The position numbers and the translations under genes are program-made. Below the pieces are notes generated by a model. The model saw only the letters and a list, made by a program, of their open reading frames with translations, searched no databases and was not told the DNA's origin. DNA of 64,000 bases from Pseudoalteromonas luteoviolacea (GTDB lineage Bacteria; Pseudomonadota; Gammaproteobacteria; Enterobacterales; Alteromonadaceae): assembly GCF_018100925.1 (NCBI RefSeq), contig NZ_JAGJEH010000004.1, forward strand, positions 186,001-250,000, given 5' to 3'. Shown in pieces: positions 26,588-38,880 of the stretch (its first letter is position 1; each line of letters opens with the position of its first letter).

Positions 26588-26687
26588 GACGCGTAAGTAC
26601 CCTGCCCGTAAAATCAATATTTGACAGAGATATACGTATCAACAAAGAGGTTAGATTTAAATATTCGGAAGAGTTTATGAGGAAAAG

Positions 26688-26713
26688 GGTTAAGGCTGGA
26701 GTTAGCCTTAACC
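26688..26713 (-). terminator. Terminator-like hairpin after pyrF
   Basis: Stem GGTTAAGGCT / AGCCTTAACC with a six-base loop. Read leftward from pyrF it is followed by CTTTTCC, a weak T-run. Confidence 0.7.
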
Positions 26714-26729
26714 AAAAATCTGATTTTGT

Positions 26730-27434
26730 TTAAGCAATACTCTGGTTAATCTCTCGAAGCGCCTGAGCAGGATCTTCTGCTTTGGTAATTGGTCTGCCAA
26801 TAACCAAATAATCACTGCCAGCTGCGATTGCTTTTGCAGGTGTCATTATACGCTTTTGATCACCTGCATCACTACCTGCTGGTCTAATACCGGGAGTGAT
26901 CAACTTAAACTCGCTACCTAGCTCAGCCTTGAGAGATTCAGCTTCTTGAGCAGAACAAACAACGCCATCTAATCCCGACTCTTTAGCAAGTTTTGCAAGG
27001 TAGAGCACTTGCTCTTGCGGTGTTTTATCAATTCCTAACTTATCAAGCTGAGCTTGATCCATACTGGTCAGCACGGTTACGGCGATAAGTAATGGCGCTT
27101 TTTCACCATATTTGCTTAAAGCTTCTTTCGCTTTACTCATCATTTCAGTGCCACCGCTTGCATGCACGTTAACCATCCATACGCCCAACTCTGCAGCCGC
27201 AGTCACAGCCTTTGCAACCGTATTCGGAATGTCGTGGAACTTCAGGTCTAGAAATACGTCAAATCCAAGATCTACCAGCTTTTTAACAAACTGAGGTCCA
27301 AAATAAGTAAACATCTCTTTACCTACTTTTAGTCTACACTCGTTTGGAGAAAGCTGAGACACAAACGCTAACGCCGCATTTTCGTCATCGTAATCCAATG
27401 CAATTAGCACTTTTTTTAGTTCAATATTTGACAT
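26730..27434 (-). CDS. pyrF: Orotidine 5'-phosphate decarboxylase PyrF
   Basis: Final enzyme of UMP synthesis, converting OMP to UMP, 234 residues. The active-site tract is visible in [16 protein letters not shown], the D-x-K-x2-D motif, with the preceding [10 protein letters not shown] and the C-terminal [14 protein letters not shown] and VIGRPIT phosphate-binding loop. It is the last gene of the ihfB-lapA-lapB-pyrF series, 39 bases behind lapB. The pyrF/lapB linkage is conserved in gammaproteobacteria. Confidence 0.97.
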   Translation of the reverse strand: MSNIELKKVLIALDYDDENAALAFVSQLSPNECRLKVGKEMFTYFGPQFVKKLVDLGFDVFLDLKFHDIPNTVAKAVTAAAELGVWMVNVHASGGTEMMSKAKEALSKYGEKAPLLIAVTVLTSMDQAQLDKLGIDKTPQEQVLYLAKLAKESGLDGVVCSAQEAESLKAELGSEFKLITPGIRPAGSDAGDQKRIMTPAKAIAAGSDYLVIGRPITKAEDPAQALREINQSIA

Positions 27435-27473
27435 AATTACCTTAATTTTCTTTTAAAAGAATCACATACAATA

Positions 27474-28610
27474 TTAATATCCATCTAATCCCCGACTTGG
27501 TACAACTGACTCCCAAGTCTTACAAGATGGGCATAACCAGTATAGCTTATGGCTCGTAAAGCCACATTTATTGCACTGATAGTCAGGTTTTGTGGATATA
27601 TAAGATGTCACTAGATGATCTATCTCTTCTAGCACATCTTGAATCTTTACATTTTTGGTACTCAATAACTGTAATAGATAACTAAAGCCTCTAATTGAAG
27701 GCTCTCTTTTTAAACTATCAGTTAAAAACTCTATCGCTTCAGCTACTCTTCCTGATTCTACTAACCCCTGACAGTGTTTTATTTTTATCGTTACACCAGC
27801 GTTAGGTAATAGCTCTTCAATCAACCCATAAAAGTCATCTGAAATATTTAAAGATGCATAGCAAGATTGAAGGTCATGAACAACAAGAGGGGCAATTTGA
27901 GGAAACTCAGAAGTTAACTTTCGCCAATAGTAAATGGCTTTAACATTGTCTTGGCGCTCATGCGCGTCTAAACCAAGCTCATAAAGTGGCCTGATCGCCT
28001 GATGGTTAAGCTTGGTTGCCCTCTCCAAATATTGAGTATCACTGGACTCAAGGGCAACTTCACAATAGAAGTTTGCTATCGCTGCACAGCTTGCTTTATC
28101 GCTAAAAAGTTCTGAATACGCCTCATACATATTCACCCCTTTTTGCCAATCCCGTGTTTGTGAGTACAGCTGAATCATGGGTTCCAATGCATCTTCAAAA
28201 CCAGCTTTAACCAAAACAACTAAATTTGATTCAGCCCCATCTAACAAACCTGCCATTATATAATCTTTTGCGAGTTCAAGCCGACATGACTTTACCAACT
28301 CAATGTCTAAATTGGGCTGTTCTATAAGAAGTTCATGGATTTTAATTGCTCTATCCAGTTCGCCGCGTTTTCTAAACAGCGTGGCCAAAGTGAGGTAGTG
28401 CTCTACGGAGTCTGCGGATACTTCTAATAATTTAATTAAATGCTCAAGACCCTGATCTTCTTCTCTATCAAGTAAGAATTTCAGGCCTTTACTGTATTCA
28501 GATGTGATTTTTCTATTTTGCTCATGTGCCAAATTTTTAGCACTGTTCTTTCCCATTACATAACCATAAGCAGCGGCAACAGGAAGCAGCAAGAACAAAA
28601 GCTCGATCAT
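27474..28610 (-). CDS. lapB: LPS assembly protein LapB (YciM)
   Basis: Inner-membrane-anchored TPR protein, 378 residues, that coordinates lipopolysaccharide synthesis and, in E. coli, FtsH-dependent turnover of LpxC. An N-terminal membrane anchor (LLFLLLPVAAAYGYVMG) precedes about nine TPR-type helical repeats and a C-terminal rubredoxin-like metal knuckle with Cys pairs CNKC and CPSC. The start overlaps the lapA stop by four bases (ATGA). Confidence 0.96.
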   Translation of the reverse strand: MIELLFLLLPVAAAYGYVMGKNSAKNLAHEQNRKITSEYSKGLKFLLDREEDQGLEHLIKLLEVSADSVEHYLTLATLFRKRGELDRAIKIHELLIEQPNLDIELVKSCRLELAKDYIMAGLLDGAESNLVVLVKAGFEDALEPMIQLYSQTRDWQKGVNMYEAYSELFSDKASCAAIANFYCEVALESSDTQYLERATKLNHQAIRPLYELGLDAHERQDNVKAIYYWRKLTSEFPQIAPLVVHDLQSCYASLNISDDFYGLIEELLPNAGVTIKIKHCQGLVESGRVAEAIEFLTDSLKREPSIRGFSYLLQLLSTKNVKIQDVLEEIDHLVTSYISTKPDYQCNKCGFTSHKLYWLCPSCKTWESVVPSRGLDGY

Positions 28611-28876
28611 GGGTGGCTTTGATCTTTATTCAATAATAAGTTATTTGTTTTATGTAACTGACTATTCTTTCGTTTTAACCTTACTATTGAGCCCAAGTTA
28701 AACAAAACACCAAGAATTATACCTGTAAATAGACATAAGCTCAGTAGTGTCGCTAACGGCATTTCGGCACTTGCAACGATAAAGTTTACTTCAACAACAT
28801 TCGGATTTTGTGTGCCTACTACAAACGCCACTAAAAGCAACACCAAAAGTAGTCCCTTTTTTACAACTCGAACCAA
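28607..28876 (-). CDS. lapA: LPS assembly protein LapA (YciS)
   Basis: A small inner-membrane protein of 89 residues with two hydrophobic segments (LLLVLLLVAFVVGTQNP and LATLLSLCLFTGIILGVLFN) and a basic C-terminal tail, as in the DUF1049 family. It partners LapB in lipopolysaccharide regulation. It overlaps lapB by four bases and starts 14 bases after ihfB. Confidence 0.93.
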   Translation of the reverse strand: MVRVVKKGLLLVLLLVAFVVGTQNPNVVEVNFIVASAEMPLATLLSLCLFTGIILGVLFNLGSIVRLKRKNSQLHKTNNLLLNKDQSHP

Positions 28877-28890
28877 ACTAGGTACTCCAA

Positions 28891-29181
28891 TTACCCTTCG
28901 AGACTGGCGTTAACGCGATCTCTTAATTCTTTACCAGGTTTAAAATGTGGCACATACTTACCATCTAGTTCAACCGTTTCGCCTGTTTTAGGGTTACGAC
29001 CGGTTCTAGGTGAGCGATAGTGCAGAGAGAAACTGCCAAAGCCACGGATTTCAATTCTATCAGAACCAGATAGTGAACCCGCCATTTGTTCTAAAACTTC
29101 TTTTACTGCATTTTCTACGTCTTTTACAGGAACATGTGCATGCTGTTCAGCAAGTTTTTCTATTAATTCAGACTTTGTCAT
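28891..29181 (-). CDS. ihfB: Integration host factor subunit beta IhfB
   Basis: DNA-bending protein subunit of 96 residues; forms a heterodimer with IhfA. Family signatures are [14 protein letters not shown], the arm [20 protein letters not shown] with its DNA-intercalating proline, and [15 protein letters not shown]. It lies downstream of rpsA, separated by a strong terminator, so it can be expressed separately. This rpsA-ihfB order is conserved in gammaproteobacteria. Confidence 0.98.
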   Translation of the reverse strand: MTKSELIEKLAEQHAHVPVKDVENAVKEVLEQMAGSLSGSDRIEIRGFGSFSLHYRSPRTGRNPKTGETVELDGKYVPHFKPGKELRDRVNASLEG

Positions 29182-29197
29182 AACGTTTCCTTTAAAT

Positions 29198-29226
29198 AAA
29201 AAAAGAAGGGCTAAAGTGCCCTTCTT
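29198..29226 (-). terminator. Terminator between rpsA and ihfB
   Basis: Stem AAGAAGGGC (29203-29211) / GCCCTTCTT (29218-29226), loop of six bases. Read leftward it is followed by a T-run, directly after rpsA. Confidence 0.9.
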
Positions 29227-29241
29227 GATTAGACTTAAAAA

Positions 29242-30909
29242 TTAGTCTTTTTGAGCATTTTTGAAAGCTGCTGCCATTGCATTTTCGAATGCAGGCTCTT
29301 CTTTCTTCAGCTTCTCTAGCGCTTCTTTCTCTTCAGCTTCGAAGATAGCTTTAACTGATAGGCTGATCGCACGGTTCTTACGGTCAACACCTACAAATTT
29401 AGCTTCAATTTCGTCACCTGCAGAAACAACAGAAGTTGCATCTTCAACGCGCTCTTGAGCGATGTCAGCTACACGGATGTAACCTTCAACACCTTCAATA
29501 AGCTCTACAGTTGCGCCTTTCGCGTCAACTTCAGTCACTTTACCTTTAACAATAGCACCTTTTTTGTTTGCGTCTAGGTAGTTATTGAAAGGATCTGCTT
29601 CGATTTGCTTAACGCCTAGTGAGATACGCTCACGCTCTGGGTCAACCTGAAGAACGATTGCAGTGATCTCGTCGCCTTTCTTGTACTCACGTACAGCTTC
29701 TTCGCCTGGAGTGTTCCAAGAGATGTCAGAAAGGTGTACAAGACCGTCGATGCCGCCGTCAAGACCGATGAAGATACCGAAGTCAGTGATTGACTTGATC
29801 TTACCAGTAACTTGGTCGCCTTTGTTCTGTAGACGAGCAAATTCCTGCCAAGGGTTAGCTTTACACTGCTTAAGACCAAGAGAAATACGACGACGCTCTT
29901 CGTCAATTTCAAGAACCATTACTTCAACAGTATCACCTAGTGAAACAACTTTTGAAGGGTGGATGTTCTTGTTAGTCCAGTCCATTTCAGAAACGTGTAC
30001 TAGACCTTCAACGCCTTCTTCGATCTCAACGAAACAACCGTAATCTGTTAGGTTAGTTACGCGACCAGTAAGCTTAGCGCCTTCTGGGTAACGACCAGCG
30101 ATTGCTGCCCAAGGATCTTCGCCAAGTTGCTTAAGACCTAGAGAAACACGAGTCTTCTCTTTGTCGAATTTAAGTACTTTAACAGCGATTTCGTCACCAA
30201 CATTTACGATCTCAGATGGGTGCTTAACACGCTTCCAAGCCATATCAGTGATGTGAAGTAGACCGTCAACACCGCCTAGATCTACGAATGCACCGTAGTC
30301 AGTAAGGTTTTTAACGATACCTTTAACTTCTTGACCTTCAACAAGGTTAGCAAGAAGTTCTTCACGCTCTTGTGAGTTCTCAGATTCGATAACTGCACGG
30401 CGAGAAACAACAACGTTGTTACGCTTCTGGTCAAGCTTGATTACTTTGAATTCAAGCTCTTTACCTTCAAGGTGAGCAGTGTCACGTACAGGACGAACAT
30501 CAACAAGTGAACCAGGTAGGAAAGCACGGATTGAATCAACTTCAACAGTGAAACCACCTTTAACTTTACCGTTGATAACACCGATAACAGTCTCTTGGTC
30601 TTCACATGCTTTCTCAAGACGGATCCAAGCTTCGTGACGCTTCGCTTTCTCACGAGAAAGGATAGTTTCCCCGAAACCGTCTTCGATTGCGTCTAGTGCT
30701 ACGTCTACTTCGTCGCCAACAGCAACTTCTAGTTCACCAGCAGCATTTTTGAATTGCTCTGCAGGGATTGCACTTTCAGACTTAAGGCCAGCATCAACAA
30801 GAACGATGTTGTTCTCGATTGAAATAACAGTACCTTTAACGATAGAGCCTTGCTCTGCTTCAAAACCCTTTAGGCTTTCTTCAAATAACTGCGCAAAATT
30901 TTCTGACAT
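29242..30909 (-). CDS. rpsA: 30S ribosomal protein S1
   Basis: mRNA-binding ribosomal protein of 555 residues with six S1 (OB-fold) repeats. The repeats show as [89 protein letters not shown] and [20 protein letters not shown]. The strong codon bias (few codons per amino acid) is visible and typical of a highly expressed gene. It lies between cmk and ihfB. Confidence 0.99.
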   Translation of the reverse strand: MSENFAQLFEESLKGFEAEQGSIVKGTVISIENNIVLVDAGLKSESAIPAEQFKNAAGELEVAVGDEVDVALDAIEDGFGETILSREKAKRHEAWIRLEKACEDQETVIGVINGKVKGGFTVEVDSIRAFLPGSLVDVRPVRDTAHLEGKELEFKVIKLDQKRNNVVVSRRAVIESENSQEREELLANLVEGQEVKGIVKNLTDYGAFVDLGGVDGLLHITDMAWKRVKHPSEIVNVGDEIAVKVLKFDKEKTRVSLGLKQLGEDPWAAIAGRYPEGAKLTGRVTNLTDYGCFVEIEEGVEGLVHVSEMDWTNKNIHPSKVVSLGDTVEVMVLEIDEERRRISLGLKQCKANPWQEFARLQNKGDQVTGKIKSITDFGIFIGLDGGIDGLVHLSDISWNTPGEEAVREYKKGDEITAIVLQVDPERERISLGVKQIEADPFNNYLDANKKGAIVKGKVTEVDAKGATVELIEGVEGYIRVADIAQERVEDATSVVSAGDEIEAKFVGVDRKNRAISLSVKAIFEAEEKEALEKLKKEEPAFENAMAAAFKNAQKD

Positions 30910-31004
30910 ACTAAATACGTCTCATATATAAATGTACCAATAAGCAACCATGCCGCATGGGGTAGTTAAAAAAACACCAGCAGCCCTGCCAGTGCTATGA
31001 AAAA

Positions 31005-31712
31005 TTAGCTAACTTTTGGAAGTTTACCTGCCAAGACAGCTTCATCAACAAGTTTAAGCACTTGCTGGTACACTTGGTCAGCATCTAAAGTCGTGGTATC
31101 AATATGAATAGCATCGTCAGCTGGCACTAGCGGCGCCACCTTTCTATTCATATCTCGCTCATCACGCGCTTTAATATCTTCTAAAAGGCCCTCAATTGTA
31201 ACATCAAGGCCCTTTTCCTTCAACTCATTAAAGCGTCTCTTAGCTCGCTCTTCGGCACTCGCTGTAAGATAGATTTTTAATTCAGCTGATGGAAAAACAA
31301 CAGTACCCATATCTCTGCCGTCCGCGATAAGGCCGTTTTCTGTTCTGAACGCACGCTGCCTGCGAAGGAGCGCTTCCCTAACGCGTGGAAGCATTGCTAT
31401 TTTGGACGCTGTGGCACCTACTTCTTCGTTTCGAATAGTGTTCGTTACATCTTCACCTTCTAGTACGATTTTAGACTTCTTTGACGCACTATCAATCACA
31501 AATTGGACATCAAGATTCGCAGCCAGAGGCACAAGCGCTTCTTCATTATCCAGAGCAATTTGGTGATGTAACACTGCAATAGATAACACGCGATATATTG
31601 CGCCACTATCTAATACATCCCAATTTAGTTTCTCAGCCAACAAGCGACAAACAGTCCCTTTGCCAGAACCGCTTGGGCCGTCTACGGTGATTACGGGCAT
31701 TGCAGCCTGCAT
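31005..31712 (-). CDS. cmk: Cytidylate kinase Cmk
   Basis: CMP/dCMP kinase of 235 residues. Walker A is [29 protein letters not shown] and [11 protein letters not shown] are conserved nucleotide-binding and lid segments. The ATG at 31712 is supported by a perfect AGGAGG seven bases upstream, so the MQAAM extension is real. It sits between aroA and rpsA, the usual order. Confidence 0.97.
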   Translation of the reverse strand: MQAAMPVITVDGPSGSGKGTVCRLLAEKLNWDVLDSGAIYRVLSIAVLHHQIALDNEEALVPLAANLDVQFVIDSASKKSKIVLEGEDVTNTIRNEEVGATASKIAMLPRVREALLRRQRAFRTENGLIADGRDMGTVVFPSAELKIYLTASAEERAKRRFNELKEKGLDVTIEGLLEDIKARDERDMNRKVAPLVPADDAIHIDTTTLDADQVYQQVLKLVDEAVLAGKLPKVS

Positions 31713-31837
31713 TAAAACCTCCTGAAATGCACACCTTATATAAATCGGCGCCCATTATACGCAAGTTTGCTGAATAGATCCTTATCAACATGTAACTTTT
31801 TGTTCTATTGTCGAATTTGTATCTTTTATAGGTATGA

Positions 31838-31863
31838 GAGCGTGTAAGAAACACGCTCTTTTT
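31838..31863 (+). terminator. Hairpin between aroA and cmk
   Basis: Stem GAGCGTGT / ACACGCTC with a five-base loop. The T-run is on the plus strand, opposite to the direction of aroA. It is therefore more likely an mRNA 3'-end structure than a true terminator of aroA. Confidence 0.5.
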
Positions 31864-31872
31864 ACAGAAAAA

Positions 31873-33153
31873 TTAATGATGTGAAATTGATGCCAATACG
31901 TCAAAGTACGTCGGGAAAGTTTTGGCAGTACACCCTGGGTCATTGATGGTGACAGGTTGACCACCTACAGACACCATTGAAAAGCACATTGCGATCCGGT
32001 GATCATTATAAGTGTCGATCTCTGCAAGTTTAAACTCTTCTGGTGGCGTAATTTCAATAAAGTCCTCACCTTCAACAACTTCAGCGCCAACTTTACGGAG
32101 CTCTGTCGCCATGGCATATAACCGGTCCGTTTCTTTAACTCGCCAGTTGTAAATATTGCGAATAGCTGTTTTACCTTCTGCAAATAATGCCACTGTTGCA
32201 AGTGTCATAGCCGCATCCGGGATCGCATTTGCATCAATATCCACCCCCATTAACTGGCCTTTTTTGACAATCAGCTTCTCGTCAAACCACTCAATTTTCG
32301 CACCCACTTGCTCCATTACTTTTGCAAAGCCAATATCACCTTGAACGCTCGATTTACCTACACCATTGATCTCGATTTCACCACCAGCAATGGCAGCAGC
32401 CGCAACAAAGTAAGAAGCAGACGACGCATCGCCTTCAACCATTATACTTTTAGGCGATGTATAACCCTGTTGCCCTTTGACATAGAATACTTGGTAGTTA
32501 TCGTGTTCAACGACGACACCGAACTGCTTCATAACACCTAACGTAATATCAATATAAGGCTTGGAGACCAGCTCTCCAGAGATTTTAATCTCACTGTCTC
32601 CATCAAATATCGGCGCTGCCATCAACAATGCAGTTAAAAACTGACTTGAGATACTTCCGTCAATTTCAACTGTTCCACCTTGCAGCTTTTTGCCTACAAT
32701 ATCTAATGGAGGGTAGTGTTCATTTTTAAGATAAGTAACATCTGCCCCGAGTGCATCCAAAGCATCAACAAGGTGACCAATTGGGCGCTCTTCCATTCTC
32801 GGCTCACCCGTAAGCGTGAACTTACCTTGTGTCGCGGCCAAAACAGCTGTTAATGGTCGAAATGCAGTGCCAGCGTTACCTAAAAACAAAGGTTCAGATG
32901 GCGTTTTAAACTGTCCGCCATTACCGTGCACCAGTGCAACCGTTTTGTCGTCGTTTAGTTCAACTTTAACACCCATAACGTCAAGTGCAGCGAGCATATG
33001 ACGAATATCATCACTATCAAGTAAATTGCGCACTTCAGTGACGCCGTCACACAATGCAGCGAGCAATAGAATACGGTTTGATAAACTTTTTGAGCCCGGT
33101 AATGTAACTGAACCTGACACTTTTTTAATTGGTTTTAAAGGTAACTGTTCCAT
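31873..33153 (-). CDS. aroA: 3-phosphoshikimate 1-carboxyvinyltransferase AroA
   Basis: EPSP synthase of the shikimate pathway, 426 residues. ATG 33153 overlaps the serC stop by one base (TGATG), so the TTG just upstream is not needed. Typical features are [54 protein letters not shown] and the C-terminal [20 protein letters not shown] and [12 protein letters not shown]. The glyphosate-contact glycine region LGNAGTA is of the sensitive class I type. Confidence 0.97.
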   Translation of the reverse strand: MEQLPLKPIKKVSGSVTLPGSKSLSNRILLLAALCDGVTEVRNLLDSDDIRHMLAALDVMGVKVELNDDKTVALVHGNGGQFKTPSEPLFLGNAGTAFRPLTAVLAATQGKFTLTGEPRMEERPIGHLVDALDALGADVTYLKNEHYPPLDIVGKKLQGGTVEIDGSISSQFLTALLMAAPIFDGDSEIKISGELVSKPYIDITLGVMKQFGVVVEHDNYQVFYVKGQQGYTSPKSIMVEGDASSASYFVAAAAIAGGEIEINGVGKSSVQGDIGFAKVMEQVGAKIEWFDEKLIVKKGQLMGVDIDANAIPDAAMTLATVALFAEGKTAIRNIYNWRVKETDRLYAMATELRKVGAEVVEGEDFIEITPPEEFKLAEIDTYNDHRIAMCFSMVSVGGQPVTINDPGCTAKTFPTYFDVLASISHH

Positions 33154-34235
33154 CAACTATGCTCCTTGGCGAACTTTTTCATAAATGCGATAAGTGCTTC
33201 GATACCTTCTTTTGGCATCGCATTGTAGATGCTAGCACGCATACCACCAACAAACCGGTGGCCTTCAAGTGCCATTAAACCATGCTCTTCGGCTTGCTGC
33301 AGGAAGGTGTCATTTAAGGCATCATCTTTTAACCAAAATGGGACGTTCATCAATGAACGACAAGACTCAGCCACTTTGTTGTAGTAAAAATCAGAGCTAT
33401 CAATATAGTCGTATAAAAGCGCAGCTTTTTCTTTGTTATGTTTCTCCATCGCTGGCACACCGCCAATTGTCTCTAGATACTTAAATACTTCGGCTGCTAA
33501 ATACCAAGCATAAGTTGGGGGTGTGTTGTACATGCTATTTTGCTTTGCTTCGATGGCATAATCTAAAATTGCAGGCTTTGGCAGGCCTTCTCTTTCAAGT
33601 AACGACTTTCGAATAATTGCGATACTTAAACCTGAAGGACCAATATTCTTTTGCGCGCCAGCATAAATCAAATCAAAATCATCTACGTTGATTTCGCGAG
33701 AGAGAATCATTGAAGACATATCGGCAACAATAGGTGCTGTAGGATGCTTAGGTACTTCAAATATTTCTATACCATCAATGGTTTCATTTGGGCAATAATG
33801 AATAAATGATGCGTTTTGTGGTAGTGACCATTCTGACACTGGCAAAATATCAAATTGACCATCTTTGTCGGTGCGAATGTCAACTGATTCTACTTGTGTA
33901 AATTTAGCGCCCTCTTTGGTCGCACCCACAGACCAAATGCCATTTTCTACATACACGCCAGGCGCATTATCTAAATGCAGATTCAAAGGCACAGCTGAAA
34001 AGTGCCCTCTACCACCACCATGCATGAATAACACTTCAAATTCATCCGAGATATTCATTAACCTTCTCAGGCTCGCTTCACATTCTTCTGCCAGTTTTAA
34101 AAATGGCTTTGAACGGTGGCTGATCTCCATAACTGATACGCCCAACCCCTGCCAGTTAATGAACTCAGCTTGCGCTTTCTCCATAACGGCGGGTGGCAAC
34201 ATAGCAGGACCTGCACAAAAGTTATAAACAGTCAT
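33153..34235 (-). CDS. serC: Phosphoserine aminotransferase SerC
   Basis: PLP aminotransferase of 360 residues for serine and pyridoxine synthesis. The N-terminus [18 protein letters not shown], the substrate loop [23 protein letters not shown] and the PLP-lysine segment [15 protein letters not shown] are diagnostic. It is followed by aroA with a one-base overlap, a widespread serC-aroA arrangement. Confidence 0.98.
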   Translation of the reverse strand: MTVYNFCAGPAMLPPAVMEKAQAEFINWQGLGVSVMEISHRSKPFLKLAEECEASLRRLMNISDEFEVLFMHGGGRGHFSAVPLNLHLDNAPGVYVENGIWSVGATKEGAKFTQVESVDIRTDKDGQFDILPVSEWSLPQNASFIHYCPNETIDGIEIFEVPKHPTAPIVADMSSMILSREINVDDFDLIYAGAQKNIGPSGLSIAIIRKSLLEREGLPKPAILDYAIEAKQNSMYNTPPTYAWYLAAEVFKYLETIGGVPAMEKHNKEKAALLYDYIDSSDFYYNKVAESCRSLMNVPFWLKDDALNDTFLQQAEEHGLMALEGHRFVGGMRASIYNAMPKEGIEALIAFMKKFAKEHS

Positions 34236-34398
34236 ATTTTCCTCATTCCAAATAAAACGTGTCGCTCAAATAGCACAAATAAAGTTTGTACAGCGCGACA
34301 CGGAAATAAAATTTTCAATCTATGAATTTACATCAAATACGGGGTCAGATAAAACAAAATTCTGGACTAAATCATCTTGGTTGGTTGAATTTTTTTAA

Positions 34399-34424
34399 TA
34401 AAAAAGCGGCCTAAGCCGCTTTTG
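34399..34424 (-). terminator. Intrinsic terminator of gyrA
   Basis: Stem AGCGGC (34405-34410) / GCCGCT (34415-34420), four-base loop; read leftward it runs into six or more T. It lies directly after the gyrA stop codon. Confidence 0.9.
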
Positions 34425-34426
34425 TA

Positions 34427-37102
34427 TTATTCAGAATCTTGTTCTGGTGCACTTGGTGGTGCTTCTTCGCCAGTTGCATCATCTACAACGGCGTCTTCTA
34501 TGTCATCTACTTCAATTTCTTCGATGCGCTGAAGCCCAACAACTTGCTCGTCTTCTATAGTACGGATCAAAATAACACCTTGCGTGTTACGACCAACTGT
34601 AGAGACTTCATTTACGCGTGTTCTAACCAAAGTACCACGGTTAGAGATAAGCATAATCTCATTGTTATCTTCTACTTGGACTGCACCAACCACGTTACCA
34701 TTACGCTCAGTAACTTTGATAGATACAACACCTTGTGTAGCACGACTCTTAGCTGGGTACTCATCAAGAGGAGTGCGTTTACCATAACCGTTTTCTGTTA
34801 CAGTCAAAATTGCACCATCATTCTTTGGTACAATTAAAGACACAACTTTCACGCCGTCAGGCATCTTGATACCACGAACACCGGTCGCAGTACGACCCAT
34901 TGGACGCAAGGCTAACATTTCTTCACCCGTTTCAGGGTCAAGTTTCACTTCACCAGTCTCAGAGTCGCGTAACTTTTCATTGAAACGTACAACCTTACCG
35001 TGATCAGTAAATAGCATGATGTCATTGCTGCCATCAGTGATATCTGCACCAATTAGGTTGTCACCTTCATTAAGATTGATTGCAATGATACCACTTGCAC
35101 GCTGTCGACTGTAGGCAGTCAATGGCGTCTTCTTAACAGTACCATTTGCTGTTGCCATCAAGACATATTTGTCTTCTTCGTATTCTCGAACTGGAAGAAT
35201 TGTCGTAATTCGCTCGTCAGCTTCCAATGGCAATAAGTTTACTATCGGCTTACCACGTGCTTGACGCGACGCCAATGGGAGTTGATAAACTTTTAGCCAA
35301 TACAGTCGGCCCGCTGTCGAGAAGCACAATATCGTGTCATGGGTATTGGCAACAAGTAGACGCTCGATAAAGTCTTCATCTTTCATCTTAGTCGCCGCTT
35401 TACCTTTACCACCACGGCGCTGTGCTTCGTAATCTGATAATGGCTGGTACTTTACATACCCTTCGTGTGAAAGCGTTACTACAACGTCTTCTTCGTTAAT
35501 CAGGTCTTCTAAGCTGATATCATGAGCGGCTGCTGTGATTTCTGTCCGGCGTTCATCGCCGTATACTTCTTTAATCTCAACCAATTCGTCACGGATAACT
35601 TCCATTAGACGCTCTGGTGAAGAAAGAATAAATAGTAGCTCTGCAATCAAATCAAGAAGCTCTTGGTACTCACCTAAGATCTTCTCATGCTCAAGACCGG
35701 TTAGCTTATGTAAGCGTAAGTCTAGAATTGCTTGTGCCTGTTGCTCGGATAGATAGTACTGACCATCTCTAATACCAAGTTCATCCGCTAACCAGTCAGG
35801 TCTAGCAACATTTTGCTCACCAGCACGCTCTAACATGGGTGCTACTGAACCTAGCTCCCATGCGCGTGAAGTCAACGCAGCCTTGGCCTCTGATGGAGTT
35901 GGTGACTTTCGAATAAGTTCGATAATAGGATCTATATTCGCAAGGGCGATTGCCAAGCCTTCAAGTGTATGTGCTCTGTCTCTTGCTTTACGCAAGTCAA
36001 ATACAGTACGACGTGTCACAACTTCGCGACGGTGGATAACAAACGCCTCAAGCATTTCTTTTAAGTTGAAACACTTGGGCTGGTTATTGTCTAGCGCAAC
36101 CATGTTCATACCGAACACAGTTTGAAGCTGCGTTTGAGCGTAGAGGTTATTTAATACAACCTCTCCCACTTCTCCACGCTTGATCTCAATGACAATACGC
36201 ATTCCGTCTTTATCCGACTCATCACGTAATGCACTGATCCCTTCAACTTTTTTATCTTTTACTAACTCGGCGATTTTTTCAATAAGGCGCGCTTTGTTTA
36301 CTTGATACGGGATCTCATGGACAATGATTGTTTCTTTGCCCGTTTTTTCGTCCGTCTCAATCTCAGCACGTGCGCGGATATAAACTTTACCACGACCCGT
36401 TTTATAAGCTTGCTCAATCCCTTTTTTACCACTGATAATTGCCGCAGTTGGGAAATCAGGGCCAGGGATATATTCCATTAGCTCTTCAATGGTGAGATCT
36501 GGATTTTGAATAATAGCCAAACAGCCATTGATAACTTCTGTTAGATTGTGTGGCGGAATATTTGTCGCCATACCAACTGCGATACCTGATGAACCGTTTA
36601 CCAATAAGTTTGGAACCTTGGTCGGCAATACATCGGGAATTTGCTCAGTACCATCGTAGTTTGGCACATAATCAACAGTTTCTTTCTCTAAATCAGCAAG
36701 TAGTTCGTGAGACATTTTAGCCATACGTACTTCGGTATAACGCATTGCTGCAGCTGAGTCACCATCTACAGAACCGAAGTTACCTTGGCCGTCTACCAAC
36801 ATATAGCGCAAAGAAAACGGCTGAGCCATACGTACGATAGTATCGTATACTGCACTATCACCATGAGGGTGGTATTTACCGATGACGTCACCGACTACAC
36901 GAGCTGATTTTTTATAAGGTTTATTCCAGTCATTACGTAGCTCGTTCATTGCGAAAAGTACACGACGGTGAACTGGTTTTAGTCCGTCACGTACGTCTGG
37001 CAATGCACGCCCTACAATTACACTCATCGCGTAATCTAGGTATGAATTTTTCAATTCATCTTCAATATTGACCGGGAGGATTTCATTGGCGAGATCAGTC
37101 AT
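34427..37102 (-). CDS. gyrA: DNA gyrase subunit A
   Basis: Subunit A of DNA gyrase, 891 residues. The catalytic tyrosine is Tyr122 ([10 protein letters not shown]). The quinolone-resistance region [17 protein letters not shown] has Ser83 and Asp87, the quinolone-sensitive residues. The C-terminal beta-pinwheel contains the GyrA-box [11 protein letters not shown]. The end is an acidic tail. It stands alone with its own terminator. Confidence 0.99.
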   Translation of the reverse strand: MTDLANEILPVNIEDELKNSYLDYAMSVIVGRALPDVRDGLKPVHRRVLFAMNELRNDWNKPYKKSARVVGDVIGKYHPHGDSAVYDTIVRMAQPFSLRYMLVDGQGNFGSVDGDSAAAMRYTEVRMAKMSHELLADLEKETVDYVPNYDGTEQIPDVLPTKVPNLLVNGSSGIAVGMATNIPPHNLTEVINGCLAIIQNPDLTIEELMEYIPGPDFPTAAIISGKKGIEQAYKTGRGKVYIRARAEIETDEKTGKETIIVHEIPYQVNKARLIEKIAELVKDKKVEGISALRDESDKDGMRIVIEIKRGEVGEVVLNNLYAQTQLQTVFGMNMVALDNNQPKCFNLKEMLEAFVIHRREVVTRRTVFDLRKARDRAHTLEGLAIALANIDPIIELIRKSPTPSEAKAALTSRAWELGSVAPMLERAGEQNVARPDWLADELGIRDGQYYLSEQQAQAILDLRLHKLTGLEHEKILGEYQELLDLIAELLFILSSPERLMEVIRDELVEIKEVYGDERRTEITAAAHDISLEDLINEEDVVVTLSHEGYVKYQPLSDYEAQRRGGKGKAATKMKDEDFIERLLVANTHDTILCFSTAGRLYWLKVYQLPLASRQARGKPIVNLLPLEADERITTILPVREYEEDKYVLMATANGTVKKTPLTAYSRQRASGIIAINLNEGDNLIGADITDGSNDIMLFTDHGKVVRFNEKLRDSETGEVKLDPETGEEMLALRPMGRTATGVRGIKMPDGVKVVSLIVPKNDGAILTVTENGYGKRTPLDEYPAKSRATQGVVSIKVTERNGNVVGAVQVEDNNEIMLISNRGTLVRTRVNEVSTVGRNTQGVILIRTIEDEQVVGLQRIEEIEVDDIEDAVVDDATGEEAPPSAPEQDSE

Positions 37103-37283
37103 TTGATACCACTTTCCTTCAGAGTCTTGCCCTTTTGTGTCAAACTATTAGCAACAAAGGGTTAAGTTATTATTTATTCGGCTGCCGATAGTAACACAGT
37201 TAAATTCAATTTGCAGTCGTAAAATGTCTGGTATTTTTATAAATAGCCAATACAATGCGCCCAGATAAACGAGGAAGCTTTTT

Positions 37284-37994
37284 ATGACCGAACATCAAAA
37301 TGTAGATCACCAAGAAATCGCAAAATTTGAAGAAATCGCTGAGCGATGGTGGGATACCGAGGGAGAATTTAAACCGCTACATGACATCAATCCATTGAGA
37401 TTGGACTTTATTAATGATAAAAGCGCAGGCTTGTTTTCTAAAAAAGTACTAGATGTCGGTTGCGGAGGCGGGATCCTGACAGAAAGCATGGCAAAACTTG
37501 GGGCACAAGCCACAGGTATCGACATGGGTCAAGAACCACTAAACGTAGCCAAATTGCACAGTCTAGAAAGCGGAATAGATGTGGATTATCAAAAGATCCC
37601 CGCCGAAGTATTTGCGCAGCAACATACAGAAGAATTTGATGTCGTCACTTGTATGGAAATGCTAGAACACGTGCCAGATCCAGCAGCGATTATTGGCGCC
37701 GTTGCACAGGCAGCAAAACCTGGGGCCAGTGTCTTTTTCTCTACTTTAAATAAAACACACAAAGCCTACTTACTTGCTGTGGTCGCTGCCGAAAAAGTAT
37801 TAAAAATGGTGCCTGAAGGCACTCATGATCACAACAAATTCATTCGACCGTCGACACTAATTGGTTGGGCCGAAGAACACGGTTTAAAAGTACGCAACGC
37901 TGCTGGTATCAGTTATAACCCTTTCACTAAGACATTTACGCTGACCAAAGATGTCAGTGTGAACTACTTACTTCACTTTGAGAAATTAGCATGA
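37284..37994 (+). CDS. ubiG: Ubiquinone biosynthesis O-methyltransferase UbiG
   Basis: SAM-dependent methyltransferase acting twice in ubiquinone synthesis, 236 residues. SAM motif I is [17 protein letters not shown]; the start [20 protein letters not shown] and the loop [10 protein letters not shown] are UbiG-typical, as is [11 protein letters not shown]. Divergent from gyrA and overlapping the next gene by four bases (ATGA). Confidence 0.97.
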   Translation: MTEHQNVDHQEIAKFEEIAERWWDTEGEFKPLHDINPLRLDFINDKSAGLFSKKVLDVGCGGGILTESMAKLGAQATGIDMGQEPLNVAKLHSLESGIDVDYQKIPAEVFAQQHTEEFDVVTCMEMLEHVPDPAAIIGAVAQAAKPGASVFFSTLNKTHKAYLLAVVAAEKVLKMVPEGTHDHNKFIRPSTLIGWAEEHGLKVRNAAGISYNPFTKTFTLTKDVSVNYLLHFEKLA

Positions 37995-38638
37995 CCAAAG
38001 CCGTTCTGTTCGATTTAGATGGTACGCTATTAGATACCAGTGACGACCTCGGGGCTGCATTAAATCACGTGCTCGAAGAGCATGGATTACCGACTTTACC
38101 CAAAAATGAATATAGCCCCGCAATCTCTAATGGAGTAAAAGCCCTATTAGAAGTAGGCTTTAAAGACAAACTGGTCGACTACGACTTTGCTTCTTTAAGG
38201 AAGCAAGTCTTAGACTATTATGAACAAAATATTTCTGTTCACAGCCATTGCTTTGACGGTATTACCGACATGCTAAAATCGTTGTATGAGCAAAATATCG
38301 CTGTTGGTATAGTCACAAACAAGCCTGAGTTTTTGACTTTCCCACTTCTTGCAAAAATAGATGCATTAAAAGACATTAAAGCAGTTGTGTGTGGAGATAC
38401 GCTAAAAGTTGCTAAACCACACCCAGATCCACTGCTATATGCAGCCGAAAAACTTGGTGTCACGGCAACACAGTGTACTTATGTTGGTGATGCACAACGT
38501 GATATAGAAGCAGCTAAAGCAGCGAAGATGCGCTCAGTCACTGCTTTATGGGGTTTCATTCCTTCTCTTGAAGAAGCTCTTTCTTGGCAAGCCGAGTTAA
38601 ACTTAAAGCAACCAAAAGAGTTAATTTCGCACATATAG
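37991..38638 (+). CDS. gph: HAD-superfamily phosphatase (phosphoglycolate phosphatase-like)
   Basis: A 215-residue HAD hydrolase. Motif I is [10 protein letters not shown] (nucleophile Asp8, Asp10), motif II VTNKPEF, motif III around KPHPDPL and motif [17 protein letters not shown]. It overlaps ubiG. In Pseudomonas the phosphatase in this exact position, behind ubiG, is MupP, a MurNAc-6-phosphate phosphatase, so Gph is only the default name. No amgK/murU neighbours are seen to decide it. Confidence 0.85.
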   Translation: MTKAVLFDLDGTLLDTSDDLGAALNHVLEEHGLPTLPKNEYSPAISNGVKALLEVGFKDKLVDYDFASLRKQVLDYYEQNISVHSHCFDGITDMLKSLYEQNIAVGIVTNKPEFLTFPLLAKIDALKDIKAVVCGDTLKVAKPHPDPLLYAAEKLGVTATQCTYVGDAQRDIEAAKAAKMRSVTALWGFIPSLEEALSWQAELNLKQPKELISHI

Positions 38639-38783
38639 TGAAAAATTATAATTTGAGACACTACATATTGTGCCTTACACTTTATTGGGCAATAAATTGA
38701 ACATAAAAAAATCATTCAGTTTTTTTGTTAAAAAAAGACAAAAATCACCGAACTGAAGTTGATTTTTTTACGCACGCAGACTT

Positions 38784-38843
38784 CGTGGATAACAGAAGGT
38801 TAGTGAACACTAACACGCTAGTTTTATCCCAATGTTATCCACA
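38784..38843. promoter_or_regulatory. DnaA-box-like sites upstream of nrdA
   Basis: TTATCCACA (38835-38843) is a perfect DnaA box. CGTGGATAA (38784-38792) is an inverted copy with one mismatch. Both lie in the 334-base nrdA upstream region. DnaA boxes also precede nrdAB in E. coli, so cell-cycle control is plausible. Confidence 0.65.
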
Positions 38844-38880
38844 ATTTGAGTGAAGTTGTTCTATTGCAAAATATAAATAA

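Noticed and set aside
29616..30653. Open frames in other registers of rpsA
   Set aside because: Explained by the codon bias of rpsA, which suppresses stop codons in other frames.
34427..37102. Possible quinolone-resistance mutations in gyrA
   Set aside because: Positions 83 and 87 are Ser and Asp, the sensitive residues.
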